Assembly: GCF_002005425.1 (NCBI RefSeq)
Contig: NZ_CP019704.1
Coordinates: 372,001-436,000 of the forward strand
Source of the DNA: Polaribacter sp. BM10
Lineage (GTDB): Bacteria > Bacteroidota > Bacteroidia > Flavobacteriales > Flavobacteriaceae
DNA length: 64,000 nt
Direction: 5' to 3'
Below are positions 8,579 to 17,318 of this stretch, piece after piece (the stretch's first letter is position 1; every line of letters begins with the position of its first letter). The position numbers were made by a program, and so were the translations under genes. A model generated the notes under the pieces. The model was not told where the DNA came from, made no database searches, and worked only from the letters and a program-made list of their open reading frames with translations.

Positions 8579-8953
8579 TTATAAATTAGGAATTACTAAT
8601 TCTTGACCTGGATGAATTACATCTGGGCTTTTTAAGATATTAGTATTTGCTTCAAAGATAGCAGTATATTTAGATGACTTACCATAATATTGCTTTGCGA
8701 TTTTACCAAGAGTATCTCCGCTTTTTACAGTATGGTTTGCAAAGATAGAAGTATCTTCTACAGAAATATCTGCCATAATATCTGTAGGGTTTTCACCACC
8801 AACTTTTTTTATTTCATCCCAAAGTAAGTTTTTTTCATATTGGTTTTTTGCAGTACCTACAATATGTAGTACGCCGTTTTCTTCTTTTACATCTCCATTT
8901 TTAATAGCTAATTCTTCTCCTAGATTTAATACGCTTTGATATTTTGCTCTCAT
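8579..8953 (-). CDS. LysM domain protein resembling the potassium-binding protein Kbp/YgaU
   Basis: The C-terminal half (residues ~74-122) is a textbook LysM domain: HTVKSGDTLGKIAKQYYGKSS, then FEANTNILKSPDVIHPGQELVIP. The N-terminal ~70 residues carry a degenerate BON-like segment (VKEENGVLHIVGTA), giving the BON-LysM order of E. coli YgaU/Kbp, a K+-binding protein. At 124 residues it is slightly shorter than Kbp. No signal peptide is visible, so a cytoplasmic location like Kbp is plausible; peptidoglycan binding is the alternative. Monocistronic. Confidence 0.8.
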   Translation of the reverse strand: MRAKYQSVLNLGEELAIKNGDVKEENGVLHIVGTAKNQYEKNLLWDEIKKVGGENPTDIMADISVEDTSIFANHTVKSGDTLGKIAKQYYGKSSKYTAIFEANTNILKSPDVIHPGQELVIPNL

Positions 8954-8990
8954 TTTAATTTTTTGATTTTTAATTATAGTCTAAATGTAC

Positions 8991-9022
8991 AAAAAAACCA
9001 AAGCTTTTAGCTTTGGTTTTTC
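8991..9022 (-). terminator. Rho-independent terminator after lpdA
   Basis: AAAACCAAAGC (8994-9004) and GCTTTGGTTTT (9010-9020) form an 11-bp stem with a TTTTA loop, with T runs on both strands. It lies about 70 bp past the lpdA stop on the minus strand. Confidence 0.8.
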
Positions 9023-9088
9023 GATTAAACTACAAATTTTATAGTTAAATGATAATTATATATCAGTTATAAATTTTAAATAATAATC

Positions 9089-10477
9089 TTATAAATGAAT
9101 TACTTCGTCATAAGCATCTGCAACAGCTTCCATTACAGCTTCACTCATTGTTGGGTGAGGGTGAATTGCTTTTAAAACTTCATGACCAGTAGTTTCTAAT
9201 TTTCTACCAAGAACAGCCTCTGCAATCATATCAGTAACACCAGCACCAATCATGTGGCAACCTAACCATTCACCATATTTTGCATCAAAAATTACTTTTA
9301 CAAAACCATCAGGCGTTCCTGCTGCTTTTGCTTTTCCTGATGCTGAAAATGGAAATTTACCAACTTTAAGCTCGTAACCAGCTTCTTTAGCTTTTGCTTC
9401 TGTCATACCAACAGATGCAATTTCTGGAGTAGCATATGTACAACCAGGTACGTTACCGTAATCGATAGCTTCTGTATGTAAACCTGCTAACTTCTCAACA
9501 CAAGTTATTCCTTCTGCAGAAGCAACGTGTGCTAAAGCTTGCCCAGGAACAACGTCACCAATTGCATAATAACCTGGTATGTTAGTTTGGTAAAAATCGT
9601 TTACTAAGATTTTATCTCTATCAACAATAATACCTACATCTTCTAAACCAATGTTTTCGATGTTAGATTTAATACCAACTGCAGATAATAAAATATCAGC
9701 TTTTAAAGTTTCTTCTCCTTTTTTAGTTTTTACAGTAGCAACAACACCATCACCAGAAGTATCAACAGACTCTACAGAAGAGTTTGTCATAACTTTAATT
9801 CCAGATTTTTTAACAGAACGTTCAAATTGTTTAGAAATATCGATATCTTCTACTGGTACTAAATTTGGCATATATTCTACAATAGTAACTTCTGTTCCCA
9901 TAGAGTTATAGAAATGAGCAAACTCAACACCAATTGCACCAGAACCTACAACAATCATAGATTTTGGTTGCGATGGCAACGTCATTGCTTGTCTATAACC
10001 AATTACTTTTTTACCATCTTGTGGTAAGTTTGGTAATTCTCTAGAACGTGCACCAGTTGCAATAATAATATTGTCTGCACTATATTCTGTTACAGTACCA
10101 TCTTCTGCAGTAACATCAACTTTTTTACCAGTTTTTATTTTACCAAAACCATTTATAATATCGATTTTGTTTTTCTTCATTAAAAAAGCAACACCTTTGC
10201 TCATTCCGTCTGCAACACCACGACTTCTTTTAATAACAGCATCAAAATTTTTATCAATTGCTTCTGCTTTTAAACCATATTCATCAACATGCTTTAAATA
10301 ATCATAAACTTGTGCAGACTTTAGTAATGCTTTTGTTGGGATACATCCCCAGTTTAAACAAATTCCACCTAAACTTTCTTTTTCTACAATGGCAACTTTA
10401 AAGCCTAATTGAGAAGCTCTAATTCCCGTAACATATCCTCCAGGTCCACTTCCAATAATTATGATGTCGTATTTCAT
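9089..10477 (-). CDS. lpdA: Dihydrolipoyl dehydrogenase (E3)
   Basis: E3 reoxidises dihydrolipoyl groups of the 2-oxoacid dehydrogenase complexes and the glycine cleavage system using FAD and NAD+. The 462-residue protein has the FAD-binding GSGPGGY motif (residues 9-15) and the redox disulfide in GGICLNWGCIPTKA (C40 and C45). It also has the NAD-binding GSGAIGVEFA near 180, the second FAD motif in YAIGDVVPG near 305-313, and the C-terminal HPHPTMSEAV with the active-site His. All catalytic residues are present. It stands alone between an upstream extragenic repeat and a downstream terminator, away from the E1/E2 genes. Confidence 0.96.
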   Translation of the reverse strand: MKYDIIIIGSGPGGYVTGIRASQLGFKVAIVEKESLGGICLNWGCIPTKALLKSAQVYDYLKHVDEYGLKAEAIDKNFDAVIKRSRGVADGMSKGVAFLMKKNKIDIINGFGKIKTGKKVDVTAEDGTVTEYSADNIIIATGARSRELPNLPQDGKKVIGYRQAMTLPSQPKSMIVVGSGAIGVEFAHFYNSMGTEVTIVEYMPNLVPVEDIDISKQFERSVKKSGIKVMTNSSVESVDTSGDGVVATVKTKKGEETLKADILLSAVGIKSNIENIGLEDVGIIVDRDKILVNDFYQTNIPGYYAIGDVVPGQALAHVASAEGITCVEKLAGLHTEAIDYGNVPGCTYATPEIASVGMTEAKAKEAGYELKVGKFPFSASGKAKAAGTPDGFVKVIFDAKYGEWLGCHMIGAGVTDMIAEAVLGRKLETTGHEVLKAIHPHPTMSEAVMEAVADAYDEVIHL

Positions 10478-10511
10478 TCTTTTAATATTTACTAGTTGTT
10501 TGTTTTATTTT

Positions 10512-10588
10512 GGGCGTTTTAACAGGCTTTACGTTCTATCTTTTTTTATCGTACCTCAAAAAAAGGATGCCGCTTCAATCCTTAACGC
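10512..10588 (-). repeat. Flavobacterial-type extragenic repeat with hairpin potential
   Basis: The 77-bp intergenic element runs from GGGCGTT to TTAACGC. Its ends are inverted (GCGTT/AACGC). Inside, ATCTTTTTTTATC faces AAAAAAAGGAT across a short loop, and it includes GGATGCCGCTTCAATCC. From memory, GGGCGT...CAATCCTTAACGC-like elements recur in flavobacterial intergenic regions. Only one copy is in this window. It lies between argS and lpdA, which are both on the minus strand. Confidence 0.5.
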
Positions 10589-10608
10589 GTGCTAATTTAC
10601 TAACTTTT

Positions 10609-12384
10609 TTACATTCTTTCAGGAACCTGAATTCCTAATAAAGAAAATGCAGATTTTATAGTGTCTGCAACTTTTTTAGATAATTGAACTCTAAATGTTT
10701 TTTTATCTAAATCTTGTTCTCCTAAAATGTGTACATTTTGATAAAAAGAATTAAATTCTTTCACCAGATCATAGGTGTAATTTGCAATAATTGCTGGCGA
10801 ATAATTAGCAGCAGCTTGCTGTATTGTTTCAGGATATAATTCTAATTGTTTTAATAATTCTTTTTCCTTTTCATGTAAATCTACAGTTACAGGTTTCGAA
10901 TAATCAAAATTTGCTTTTCTAATTATAGACTGAATTCTAGCATACGTATATTGTATAAAAGGACCCGTATTTCCTTGGAAATCTACAGAAGACTTCGGGT
11001 CGAATAAAATTCTCTTTTTAGGATCTACTTTTAAGATAAAATACTTTAAAGCTCCTAAACCAATCGTTTTATACAACTCTTCTTTTTCTTCATCAGAATA
11101 CCCTTCTAACTTTCCTAGTTCTTCAGAAATAGTTCTAGCAGTATCTGTCATTTCTATCATTAATTCATCAGCATCTACAACAGTTCCTTCTCTAGATTTC
11201 ATTTTTCCAGAAGGTAAATCTACCATTCCGTAGCTTAAATGATGTAATTGTTTAGCCCAATCGAAACCTAGTTTCTTTAAGATTAAAAATAATACTTGAA
11301 AATGGTAATCTTGCTCGTTACCAACAGTATAAACCATACCGCCAACATCTGCATAATCTTTTACACGTTGTATGGCTGTACCAATATCTTGCGTCATATA
11401 AACTGCAGTTCCGTCAGAACGTAATACAATTTTTTCGTCTAAACCATCATCAGTTAAATCGCACCAAACAGAACCGTCTTCTTTTCTAAAGAAAACACCT
11501 TTTTCTAAACCTTGTGCAACAACATCTTTTCCTAATAAATAGGTGTTACTTTCATAATAAAGATTATCAAAGTTAACTCCCATATTTTTGTAAGTAACGT
11601 CAAAACCAGCGTAAACCCAAGCATTCATAGTTTCCCATAAAGCCACTACATCTTTATCACCAGCTTCCCATTTTAAAAGCATTTGTTGTGCTTCAACAAA
11701 TAAAGGAGCTTCTTTTTTAGCCTCATCTTCAGTTTTACCTTCAGAAATTAATTGAGCTATTTCTTTTTTATATTCTTGGTCAAATTTTACGTAATAATTA
11801 CCAACTAATTTATCACCTTTTAAACCTGTAGATTCTGGCGTTTCTCCGTTTCCGAATTTTTCCCAAGCCAACATCGATTTACAGATATGAATTCCTCTAT
11901 CGTTAATAATTTGAGTTTTGTAAACTTTTTTACCAGACGCTTTTATAATTTCTGCAACAGAATATCCTAATAAATTATTACGAACGTGGCCTAAATGAAG
12001 AGGTTTGTTTGTGTTCGGAGAAGAATATTCTACCATAATAGCTTTTTCATTAGCCTTTGGTGTTTCAAAACCATAAGAAGTATTCTCTAGAATCGCATTA
12101 AAAAAGTTTGTGTAAAAAGAATCGTCTACCACTAAATTTAAAAATCCTTTTACAACATTAAAATTGGTGATTTCGGTAACGTTTTCTACTAAATATGTAC
12201 CTAAATTTTCTCCTATTTGTACAGGATTTCCTTTTTTGTAACGTAGCAACGGAAAAACAACAACAGTAATGTCTCCTTCAAATTCTTTTCTAGTTGCTTG
12301 AAACTCTACAGACGGAATTTCGATATTATATAATGCTAAGAAACCTTCTTTAACTTTAGTTTCTATGGTGTTTTGAATATTCAT
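10609..12384 (-). CDS. argS: Arginyl-tRNA synthetase
   Basis: ArgRS charges tRNA-Arg. The 591-residue protein has the N-terminal additional domain, then the class I HIGH-type signature in SSPNTNKPLHLGHVRNNLLG (near residue 125). The KMSKS position reads KMKSREG, the variant usual in ArgRS. It also has the FIQYTYARIQSI anticodon-domain block and ends with the typical LLGIQVPERM. Length and motif order are normal. It is monocistronic; the extragenic repeat follows its stop. Confidence 0.96.
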   Translation of the reverse strand: MNIQNTIETKVKEGFLALYNIEIPSVEFQATRKEFEGDITVVVFPLLRYKKGNPVQIGENLGTYLVENVTEITNFNVVKGFLNLVVDDSFYTNFFNAILENTSYGFETPKANEKAIMVEYSSPNTNKPLHLGHVRNNLLGYSVAEIIKASGKKVYKTQIINDRGIHICKSMLAWEKFGNGETPESTGLKGDKLVGNYYVKFDQEYKKEIAQLISEGKTEDEAKKEAPLFVEAQQMLLKWEAGDKDVVALWETMNAWVYAGFDVTYKNMGVNFDNLYYESNTYLLGKDVVAQGLEKGVFFRKEDGSVWCDLTDDGLDEKIVLRSDGTAVYMTQDIGTAIQRVKDYADVGGMVYTVGNEQDYHFQVLFLILKKLGFDWAKQLHHLSYGMVDLPSGKMKSREGTVVDADELMIEMTDTARTISEELGKLEGYSDEEKEELYKTIGLGALKYFILKVDPKKRILFDPKSSVDFQGNTGPFIQYTYARIQSIIRKANFDYSKPVTVDLHEKEKELLKQLELYPETIQQAAANYSPAIIANYTYDLVKEFNSFYQNVHILGEQDLDKKTFRVQLSKKVADTIKSAFSLLGIQVPERM

Positions 12385-12459
12385 TTATTAATAAAATTGA
12401 AATACAAAATTAAGGATTTTTATTTGTTTTTCTGAGTGATTTTTCCGGAAGAATAATTG

Positions 12460-12467
12460 TAATTTTG
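12460..12467 (+). promoter_or_regulatory. Consensus -7 element 5 bp before a start codon (leaderless transcript)
   Basis: TAATTTTG matches TAnnTTTG fully and is separated from the ATG at 12472 by only four bases. Transcription should start at or next to the A of ATG, predicting a leaderless mRNA. Confidence 0.55.
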
Positions 12468-12471
12468 TATC

Positions 12472-12996
12472 ATGGAAAAAATGCTGAAACAACTCCCAAA
12501 ATTAGCTAAAGAAGCAAAAAAAGAAAACGAAAAATATTTTGCGAGACTTAAGAAACGAACTCCAAAAAGATTAGATTATTTAATGCAAGAATTACACGAT
12601 AAAGAGTTTGAAAAAACAGACTGTTTAACTTGTGGTAATTGTTGCAAAACAACTAGCCCAATATTTACTGATGTTGATATAGAACGTATTGCAAAATATC
12701 TAAAAATGAAGGTTGCAGCATTTACATCTAAATATTTAGAGAGAGATGAAGATGATTTTATGGTTTTAAAATCTGCGCCTTGTACTTTTTTTGATGAAAG
12801 CGATAATACTTGTTTTATTTACAGTGTAAGGCCAAAAGCATGTGCAGAATATCCGCATACAAATCGTAAAAAGTTTATTGGCATAACAGATTTAACCATT
12901 GCTAATACAGCAATTTGTCCTGCAACCTATAATATTGTAGAAAACTTAAAAAAGCGTTTGCCTTTAGAAGGCAACAAGAAAATTAAAAGATCTTAA
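12472..12996 (+). CDS. YkgJ family Cys-cluster protein
   Basis: The 174-residue cytoplasmic protein carries the family cysteine cluster: C51, C54, C57 and C58 in TDCLTCGNCCKT, with further C104, C114, C124 (RPKACAEYPH) and C149. These are expected to bind zinc or an Fe-S cluster; the substrate of the family is not defined. The start at 12472 keeps the ~50-residue basic helical N-terminus seen in relatives. A consensus -7 element four bases upstream predicts a leaderless mRNA. A sterol-desaturase gene follows 60 bp later. Confidence 0.85.
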   Translation: MEKMLKQLPKLAKEAKKENEKYFARLKKRTPKRLDYLMQELHDKEFEKTDCLTCGNCCKTTSPIFTDVDIERIAKYLKMKVAAFTSKYLERDEDDFMVLKSAPCTFFDESDNTCFIYSVRPKACAEYPHTNRKKFIGITDLTIANTAICPATYNIVENLKKRLPLEGNKKIKRS

Positions 12997-13056
12997 ACTC
13001 TTTTACTAGTAAAATTTGCATAATTTAATTTCACTATTTTAGTAGAAAATAAATTT

Positions 13057-13884
13057 ATGCAAACTATTTTTTCTTATTTCGAATCGATACCATCTTCTCA
13101 TCGAAGTTTAATTCTCGTTTCTGGTATTACATTTTTTTGGCTTTTAGAAGTTGCAGTACCTTTATTTAATTTTAATTACAAAAAATCGAAACATGCGCTA
13201 CCTAACTTGTTTTTTACATTTACAACGATAATTATAAATTTTTCGTTGGCATTTTTATTGCTTAAAACTGCAGATTGGGTAGATGTAAATAATTTCGGAC
13301 TTATTAATTGGTTGCCAGAAATGCCACTTTGGTTATATGTTACTTTAGGAATATTATTTTTAGATTTTTTTGGCGCTTATTTGGCTCATTTTGTAGAACA
13401 CAAAGTTGCTGTTTTATGGATGGTTCATTTGGTACATCATTCCGATCATAATGTAGATACAACCACAGCAAATAGGCATCATCCAATAGAAAGTATTATT
13501 CGTTTTGCTTTTACTTTATTAGGTGTTTTTGTTGTTGGTACGCCAATAGCTATTGTATTTATGTATCAATCGATGTCTTTAATTTTTACTCAATTTACAC
13601 ACGCCAATATTAAAATGTCTTCAAAATTTGATACGTTTTTAAGTTATTTTATAGTTTCTCCTGATATGCATAAAGTACATCATCATTATAAATTGCCTTA
13701 TACTGATTCTAATTATGGAAATATTTTTTCTATTTGGGATAGAATATTTGGCACTTACATGAAATTTGATAGAGATAAAATTGTGTATGGTGTAGATACT
13801 TTTCCTGATGAAGTAAAAAATTCTTCGTTAAAAGAATTTTTAAAACAGCCTTTTCAAGGATATAGAAAACCAGCAAATATTTAG
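13057..13884 (+). CDS. Sterol desaturase/fatty acid hydroxylase family protein
   Basis: A membrane di-iron oxygenase of 275 residues with hydrophobic segments at about 18-38, 48-70, 92-112 and 150-175. The histidine boxes are complete: H111-x3-H115, H124-x2-H127-H128 with H131, H141-H142, and H205-x2-H208-H209-H210. These place it firmly in the FA_hydroxylase superfamily. The substrate cannot be read from sequence; lipid or carotenoid hydroxylation is the usual family role. It lies 60 bp after the YkgJ-type gene and 44 bp before a thioredoxin-like gene, all in the same direction. Confidence 0.88.
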   Translation: MQTIFSYFESIPSSHRSLILVSGITFFWLLEVAVPLFNFNYKKSKHALPNLFFTFTTIIINFSLAFLLLKTADWVDVNNFGLINWLPEMPLWLYVTLGILFLDFFGAYLAHFVEHKVAVLWMVHLVHHSDHNVDTTTANRHHPIESIIRFAFTLLGVFVVGTPIAIVFMYQSMSLIFTQFTHANIKMSSKFDTFLSYFIVSPDMHKVHHHYKLPYTDSNYGNIFSIWDRIFGTYMKFDRDKIVYGVDTFPDEVKNSSLKEFLKQPFQGYRKPANI

Positions 13885-13928
13885 TTTTTTACTGAAAAGC
13901 ATTATATTTATCCAAAAAAATAAATGCT

Positions 13929-14777
13929 ATGAAAAAAATTATTTTACCATTCACTTTTCTATTATTATTTACAAACAGTTTAAAAGCAGATCAATGGATG
14001 ACATCTTTTGAAGATGCACAGAAAATTGCTGTAGCTACAAATAAATTTATATTAGTAGATTTTTGGGCTAGTTGGTGTGGCCCGTGTAAAAGAATGGATT
14101 CCGAATCTTGGAGTAAGCCAGAAGTGCAAGAATTGATGGGAAATTTTATTCCTTTAAAAATTAACATTGATTTAGAAAGTAGTCTCTCTAGAAAATATGG
14201 CGTAAGAGCAATACCTTTTGTTTTTATTATAGACCCAACAGGAGAAATAGTTTTTCAAAAGATGAGTTATATGAGGAAATCAGAAGTAATATCACTTCTG
14301 CAAAATTTTTCTTTAAAAACTAATTTAATGCAAAAAAAATATGTTTCTTTTTTGAATAAAAAATCTGGAGATACTGCATTAGAATTGGCAGAAAGTTATT
14401 TAGATTTTTCAATTTTTTTAGATAAAAAGGTAAGAAGTAATTTTTTAAAACTTGCAAATGTTTATTTAAAAAAATCTAAAAGCCTTTTTAAAAAAGAAGG
14501 CAACAAAAACAAGGAATCTCAAAGATTATATTTGTTAAGTGAGGTTTACAGAAATACTTTGAAAAATAATAACATAAAGGCCATAACCAAAATAAAAAAT
14601 AAATTTAAAGAAAGTGAAATTGAAGAAAAAAATCGAACCTTTTATAATTTTTTAAATTTTACTTTGTATAATAAAATAGGAGAAAAGGATAAAGCTAAAA
14701 TTTGGTATGACAAATTAAAAAAAGATAATAATTATAAATTATTATTAATGAAATCAAGGAAAATTTTATCCATCTAA
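13929..14777 (+). CDS. Exported thioredoxin-fold protein
   Basis: A signal peptide (residues 1-20, ending LKA) precedes a thioredoxin domain with the active site WASWCGPCKRM (C50, C53) and the cis-Pro loop RAIPFVFIIDPTG near residue 100. The C-terminal ~150 residues are Lys-rich and helical without a recognised family. The CxxC pair implies a periplasmic reductase or chaperone-like role, as in DUF255/thioredoxin_7 relatives. It ends at a bidirectional terminator shared with the convergent NamZ-like gene. Confidence 0.85.
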   Translation: MKKIILPFTFLLLFTNSLKADQWMTSFEDAQKIAVATNKFILVDFWASWCGPCKRMDSESWSKPEVQELMGNFIPLKINIDLESSLSRKYGVRAIPFVFIIDPTGEIVFQKMSYMRKSEVISLLQNFSLKTNLMQKKYVSFLNKKSGDTALELAESYLDFSIFLDKKVRSNFLKLANVYLKKSKSLFKKEGNKNKESQRLYLLSEVYRNTLKNNNIKAITKIKNKFKESEIEEKNRTFYNFLNFTLYNKIGEKDKAKIWYDKLKKDNNYKLLLMKSRKILSI

Positions 14778-14783
14778 ATTATT

Positions 14784-14820
14784 AAAAACCATTTCTTAAA
14801 ATTTATGAAATGGTTTTTTT
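14784..14820. terminator. Bidirectional terminator between convergent genes
   Basis: AAAAACCATTTC (14784-14795) pairs with GAAATGGTTTTT (14807-14818), with T runs on each strand. It serves both the thioredoxin gene (+) and the NamZ-like gene (-). Confidence 0.85.
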
Positions 14821-16075
14821 ATTTATAAATTAAATATTTTTCTCGTATCAGTTTAAAATCATTCAAATCTTTTTGCCAAGTATTTTTTATTTCTTCAGCA
14901 GATAAACCTTGCTCTATTTGTTCTTGTAGTTTTTTTGTGCCAGCTAATTTTGCGAAAAAATTATTAAAAAAATCTTTAGAAGTATTTTGCTTATAAGCAT
15001 TAATCAAATAAGACAAATCAAGTTGATTTAAATTCTTAGAATCTCTTAAATCTTCGCCAAAACATAGCTTGTTTTTATGTTTAGGATATTTTGCTCCTTC
15101 ATTTTCTTTCGGAGTAAAAGAAAAGCTATTCTTCGATAAAAAAGGAGAGCCATAAATTTGAAACTGCATAGATGTTCCTCTTCCAGCAGATACATTTGTT
15201 CCTTCAAAAAAACATAAACTAGGGTAAAGGTTTATGCTTTTATCGTTTGGTAAATTTGGCGAAGGTTTTATAGGTAAACTATATTGTGTTTGATGATTGT
15301 AGTTTAAAACTGGTATCACTTTTAAATCACATGCTATTCCGTTTTTTAACCATTTTTCACCATTAATCATTTGTCCGTATTCGCCAATTGTCATTCCGTA
15401 AACCACAGGTACGTTATGCATACCAACAAAAGATTTATGGCTTGTTTCTAAAACAGGCCCATCAATATAATGAGCATTCGGGTTTGGTCTGTCTAATAAT
15501 AAAACAGGAATATTTGCTTCTGCACAAGCTTCCATAACATAATGTAACGAAGAAATATACGTGTAAAAACGAGCACCAACATCTTGTATGTCAAAAACAA
15601 CAATATCTATGTTTTTTAATTGCTCTAGAGTTGGTTTTTTATTTTTACCATAAAGAGATACAATTGGCAAATTTGTTTTGGTATCTAAACCGTCTTTTAC
15701 AATTTCTCCAGCATCAGCTTTTCCTCTAAAACCGTGTTCTGGTGCAAAAACTTTTTTTACATTTATTGTATTATTGTTGTGAAGATAATCTACTAAATGA
15801 TGTGTTATTTTTTTAGAACCCATTACATTTGGTGCAACTTCGGCTCTTTGTAAAACGTTTAAAACAGAAGTTTGATTTGCCACAATGGCTACGTTTTTTC
15901 CTTTTAAAATATTTAAATATAAATCGGTTCTTTCTGCACCTGTTTTAATTTCAGAAATAGTTCTGATATGATTATTCTGATTAACTTTTGTTTTCTGAGC
16001 ACAAGAAATCAGGTTAAAATTCAGTAAAAGAACTAAGAATAAATATGTACTTTTGAAAGGTTTAAAATCTGTCAT
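14819..16075 (-). CDS. DUF1343 lipoprotein, exo-beta-N-acetylmuramidase NamZ family
   Basis: NamZ-family enzymes release N-acetylmuramic acid from the non-reducing end of peptidoglycan fragments. The 418-residue product has a lipoprotein signal with lipobox LISC and the family blocks VANQTSV, FAPEHGFRG, DIQDVGARFYTYISSLHYVMEA, LLDRPNP and FEGTNVSAGRGT. The ATG at 16075 gives the full signal peptide; an in-frame TTG one codon upstream is less likely. It is arranged head to head with the permease gene, with only four bases between the start codons, so each promoter must lie in the other's coding region. Confidence 0.9.
   Translation of the reverse strand: MTDFKPFKSTYLFLVLLLNFNLISCAQKTKVNQNNHIRTISEIKTGAERTDLYLNILKGKNVAIVANQTSVLNVLQRAEVAPNVMGSKKITHHLVDYLHNNNTINVKKVFAPEHGFRGKADAGEIVKDGLDTKTNLPIVSLYGKNKKPTLEQLKNIDIVVFDIQDVGARFYTYISSLHYVMEACAEANIPVLLLDRPNPNAHYIDGPVLETSHKSFVGMHNVPVVYGMTIGEYGQMINGEKWLKNGIACDLKVIPVLNYNHQTQYSLPIKPSPNLPNDKSINLYPSLCFFEGTNVSAGRGTSMQFQIYGSPFLSKNSFSFTPKENEGAKYPKHKNKLCFGEDLRDSKNLNQLDLSYLINAYKQNTSKDFFNNFFAKLAGTKKLQEQIEQGLSAEEIKNTWQKDLNDFKLIREKYLIYK
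16048..16055 (+). promoter_or_regulatory. Consensus -7 element inside the divergent NamZ-like gene
   Basis: TACTTTTG fits TAnnTTTG exactly and lies 25 bp before the chosen TTG start of the permease gene, within the first codons of the opposite-strand gene. An alternative TTG at 16053 overlaps this box, which argues against that start. Confidence 0.5.
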
Positions 16076-16079
16076 CAAT

Positions 16080-17315
16080 TTGAATTACGAGTTATATATA
16101 GCCAAACGCATTATTGCAGGTAAAAAGTATAAAAATAGCATTTCAGCGCCAATAATAAAAATTGCAATTGCTGCAATTGCGTTAGGTATGATTATTATGC
16201 TAATTGCTGTAGCAACAGCCGCAGGTTTACAAACCAAAATTCGGGATAAAATGGCTGGTTTTAAAGGTCACGTTCAAATTGTAAATTATGATAATAACAA
16301 CTCTGATGTCTCTACAACGCCTATAGATATTGAGCAAGATTTTTATCCGGAATTTAAAAATATCAATGGCATTAAAAACGTGCAAGTTTATGCTAGTAAA
16401 GGCGGTCTTTTAAGAACAGATACAGCTTTTGAAGGTGTTGTTTTTAAAGGAGTTTCTTCGGATTATGATTGGTCTATATTTAACGAGTATTTAGTTGAAG
16501 GTAGATTGCCAGATTTTACGTTACCAAGAACAAAAGGGGTGTTATTATCACAAACAATTGTAAATAGACTTCAATTAAAATTAAATGACACAATTTCTGC
16601 GTCATTTTTAAAATCTAGGCAAAATAAGCTTCCATCTAATAGAAAATACCAAGTTGTTGGTATTTACAATTCTGGTTTTATGCAGTTTGATGAAAATATG
16701 ATGATTGGAGATATTAGAGAAGTTCAAAAATTAAATAAATGGACAGAGAACCAAGTTGGTGGTTTTGAAGTTGTTTTAAATAGTTTTGATGATATAGAAG
16801 CAAAAGGAGAAGAAATTTATAGCGAAGTAAGTTTAACGCTTAATGCAAAAACGATTACAGATATTTACCCGACAGTATTCGATTGGATTAAATTATTTGA
16901 CAATAATGTTTGGTTTATTATTGCAATAATGATTCTAATTGCAGGCATAAATATGATTACGGCTTTGCTTGTTTTAATATTAGAACGTGTGCAAATGATT
17001 GGTATTTTAAAAGCTTTAGGAAGTAGTAATTCTAGTATAAGAAAGATTTTTCTATACAACGCTTCTTATTTAATTTTAAAAGGTCTTTTCTGGGGAAATA
17101 TTATAGGTTTATCAATTATTGGTACACAACACTTTTTCAAACTAATTACATTAAATCCAGAAACATATTACGTTTCTGTAATGCCTGTACATATAAGTAT
17201 TGGTGCAATTTTAGCATTAAATATTGGGACATTAATTTTATGTTTTTTAATGTTGATTATCCCATCTTATATTATCACAAAAATTAACCCTTCAAAATCG
17301 ATTAAGTTCGCTTAA
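16080..17315 (+). CDS. FtsX/LolE-type ABC transporter permease
   Basis: The 411-residue protein has the MacB/LolE topology: one N-terminal TM (about residues 24-45), a ~220-residue periplasmic domain, and three C-terminal TMs. An FtsX core ERVQMIGILKALGSSNSSIRKIFL lies between the first two C-terminal TMs. Relatives begin NYELYIAKRI, so I take TTG at 16080 as the start; no ATG is available. It probably moves lipoproteins or lipids out of the inner membrane. No ATPase is adjacent; a LolD-like ATPase gene lies at 59199-59858 and could be the partner. It converges on the LysR gene with a 3-bp gap. Confidence 0.87.
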   Translation: MNYELYIAKRIIAGKKYKNSISAPIIKIAIAAIALGMIIMLIAVATAAGLQTKIRDKMAGFKGHVQIVNYDNNNSDVSTTPIDIEQDFYPEFKNINGIKNVQVYASKGGLLRTDTAFEGVVFKGVSSDYDWSIFNEYLVEGRLPDFTLPRTKGVLLSQTIVNRLQLKLNDTISASFLKSRQNKLPSNRKYQVVGIYNSGFMQFDENMMIGDIREVQKLNKWTENQVGGFEVVLNSFDDIEAKGEEIYSEVSLTLNAKTITDIYPTVFDWIKLFDNNVWFIIAIMILIAGINMITALLVLILERVQMIGILKALGSSNSSIRKIFLYNASYLILKGLFWGNIIGLSIIGTQHFFKLITLNPETYYVSVMPVHISIGAILALNIGTLILCFLMLIIPSYIITKINPSKSIKFA

Positions 17316-17318
17316 TTA

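Noticed and set aside
9651-10301. Open frames antisense to lpdA
   Set aside because: They lie entirely opposite a highly conserved enzyme gene and their translations have no recognisable motifs.
16053-16079. TTG start at 16053 for the FtsX-like permease
   Set aside because: This codon overlaps the TACTTTTG -7 box and adds nine residues not seen in relatives, which begin NYELYIAKR.
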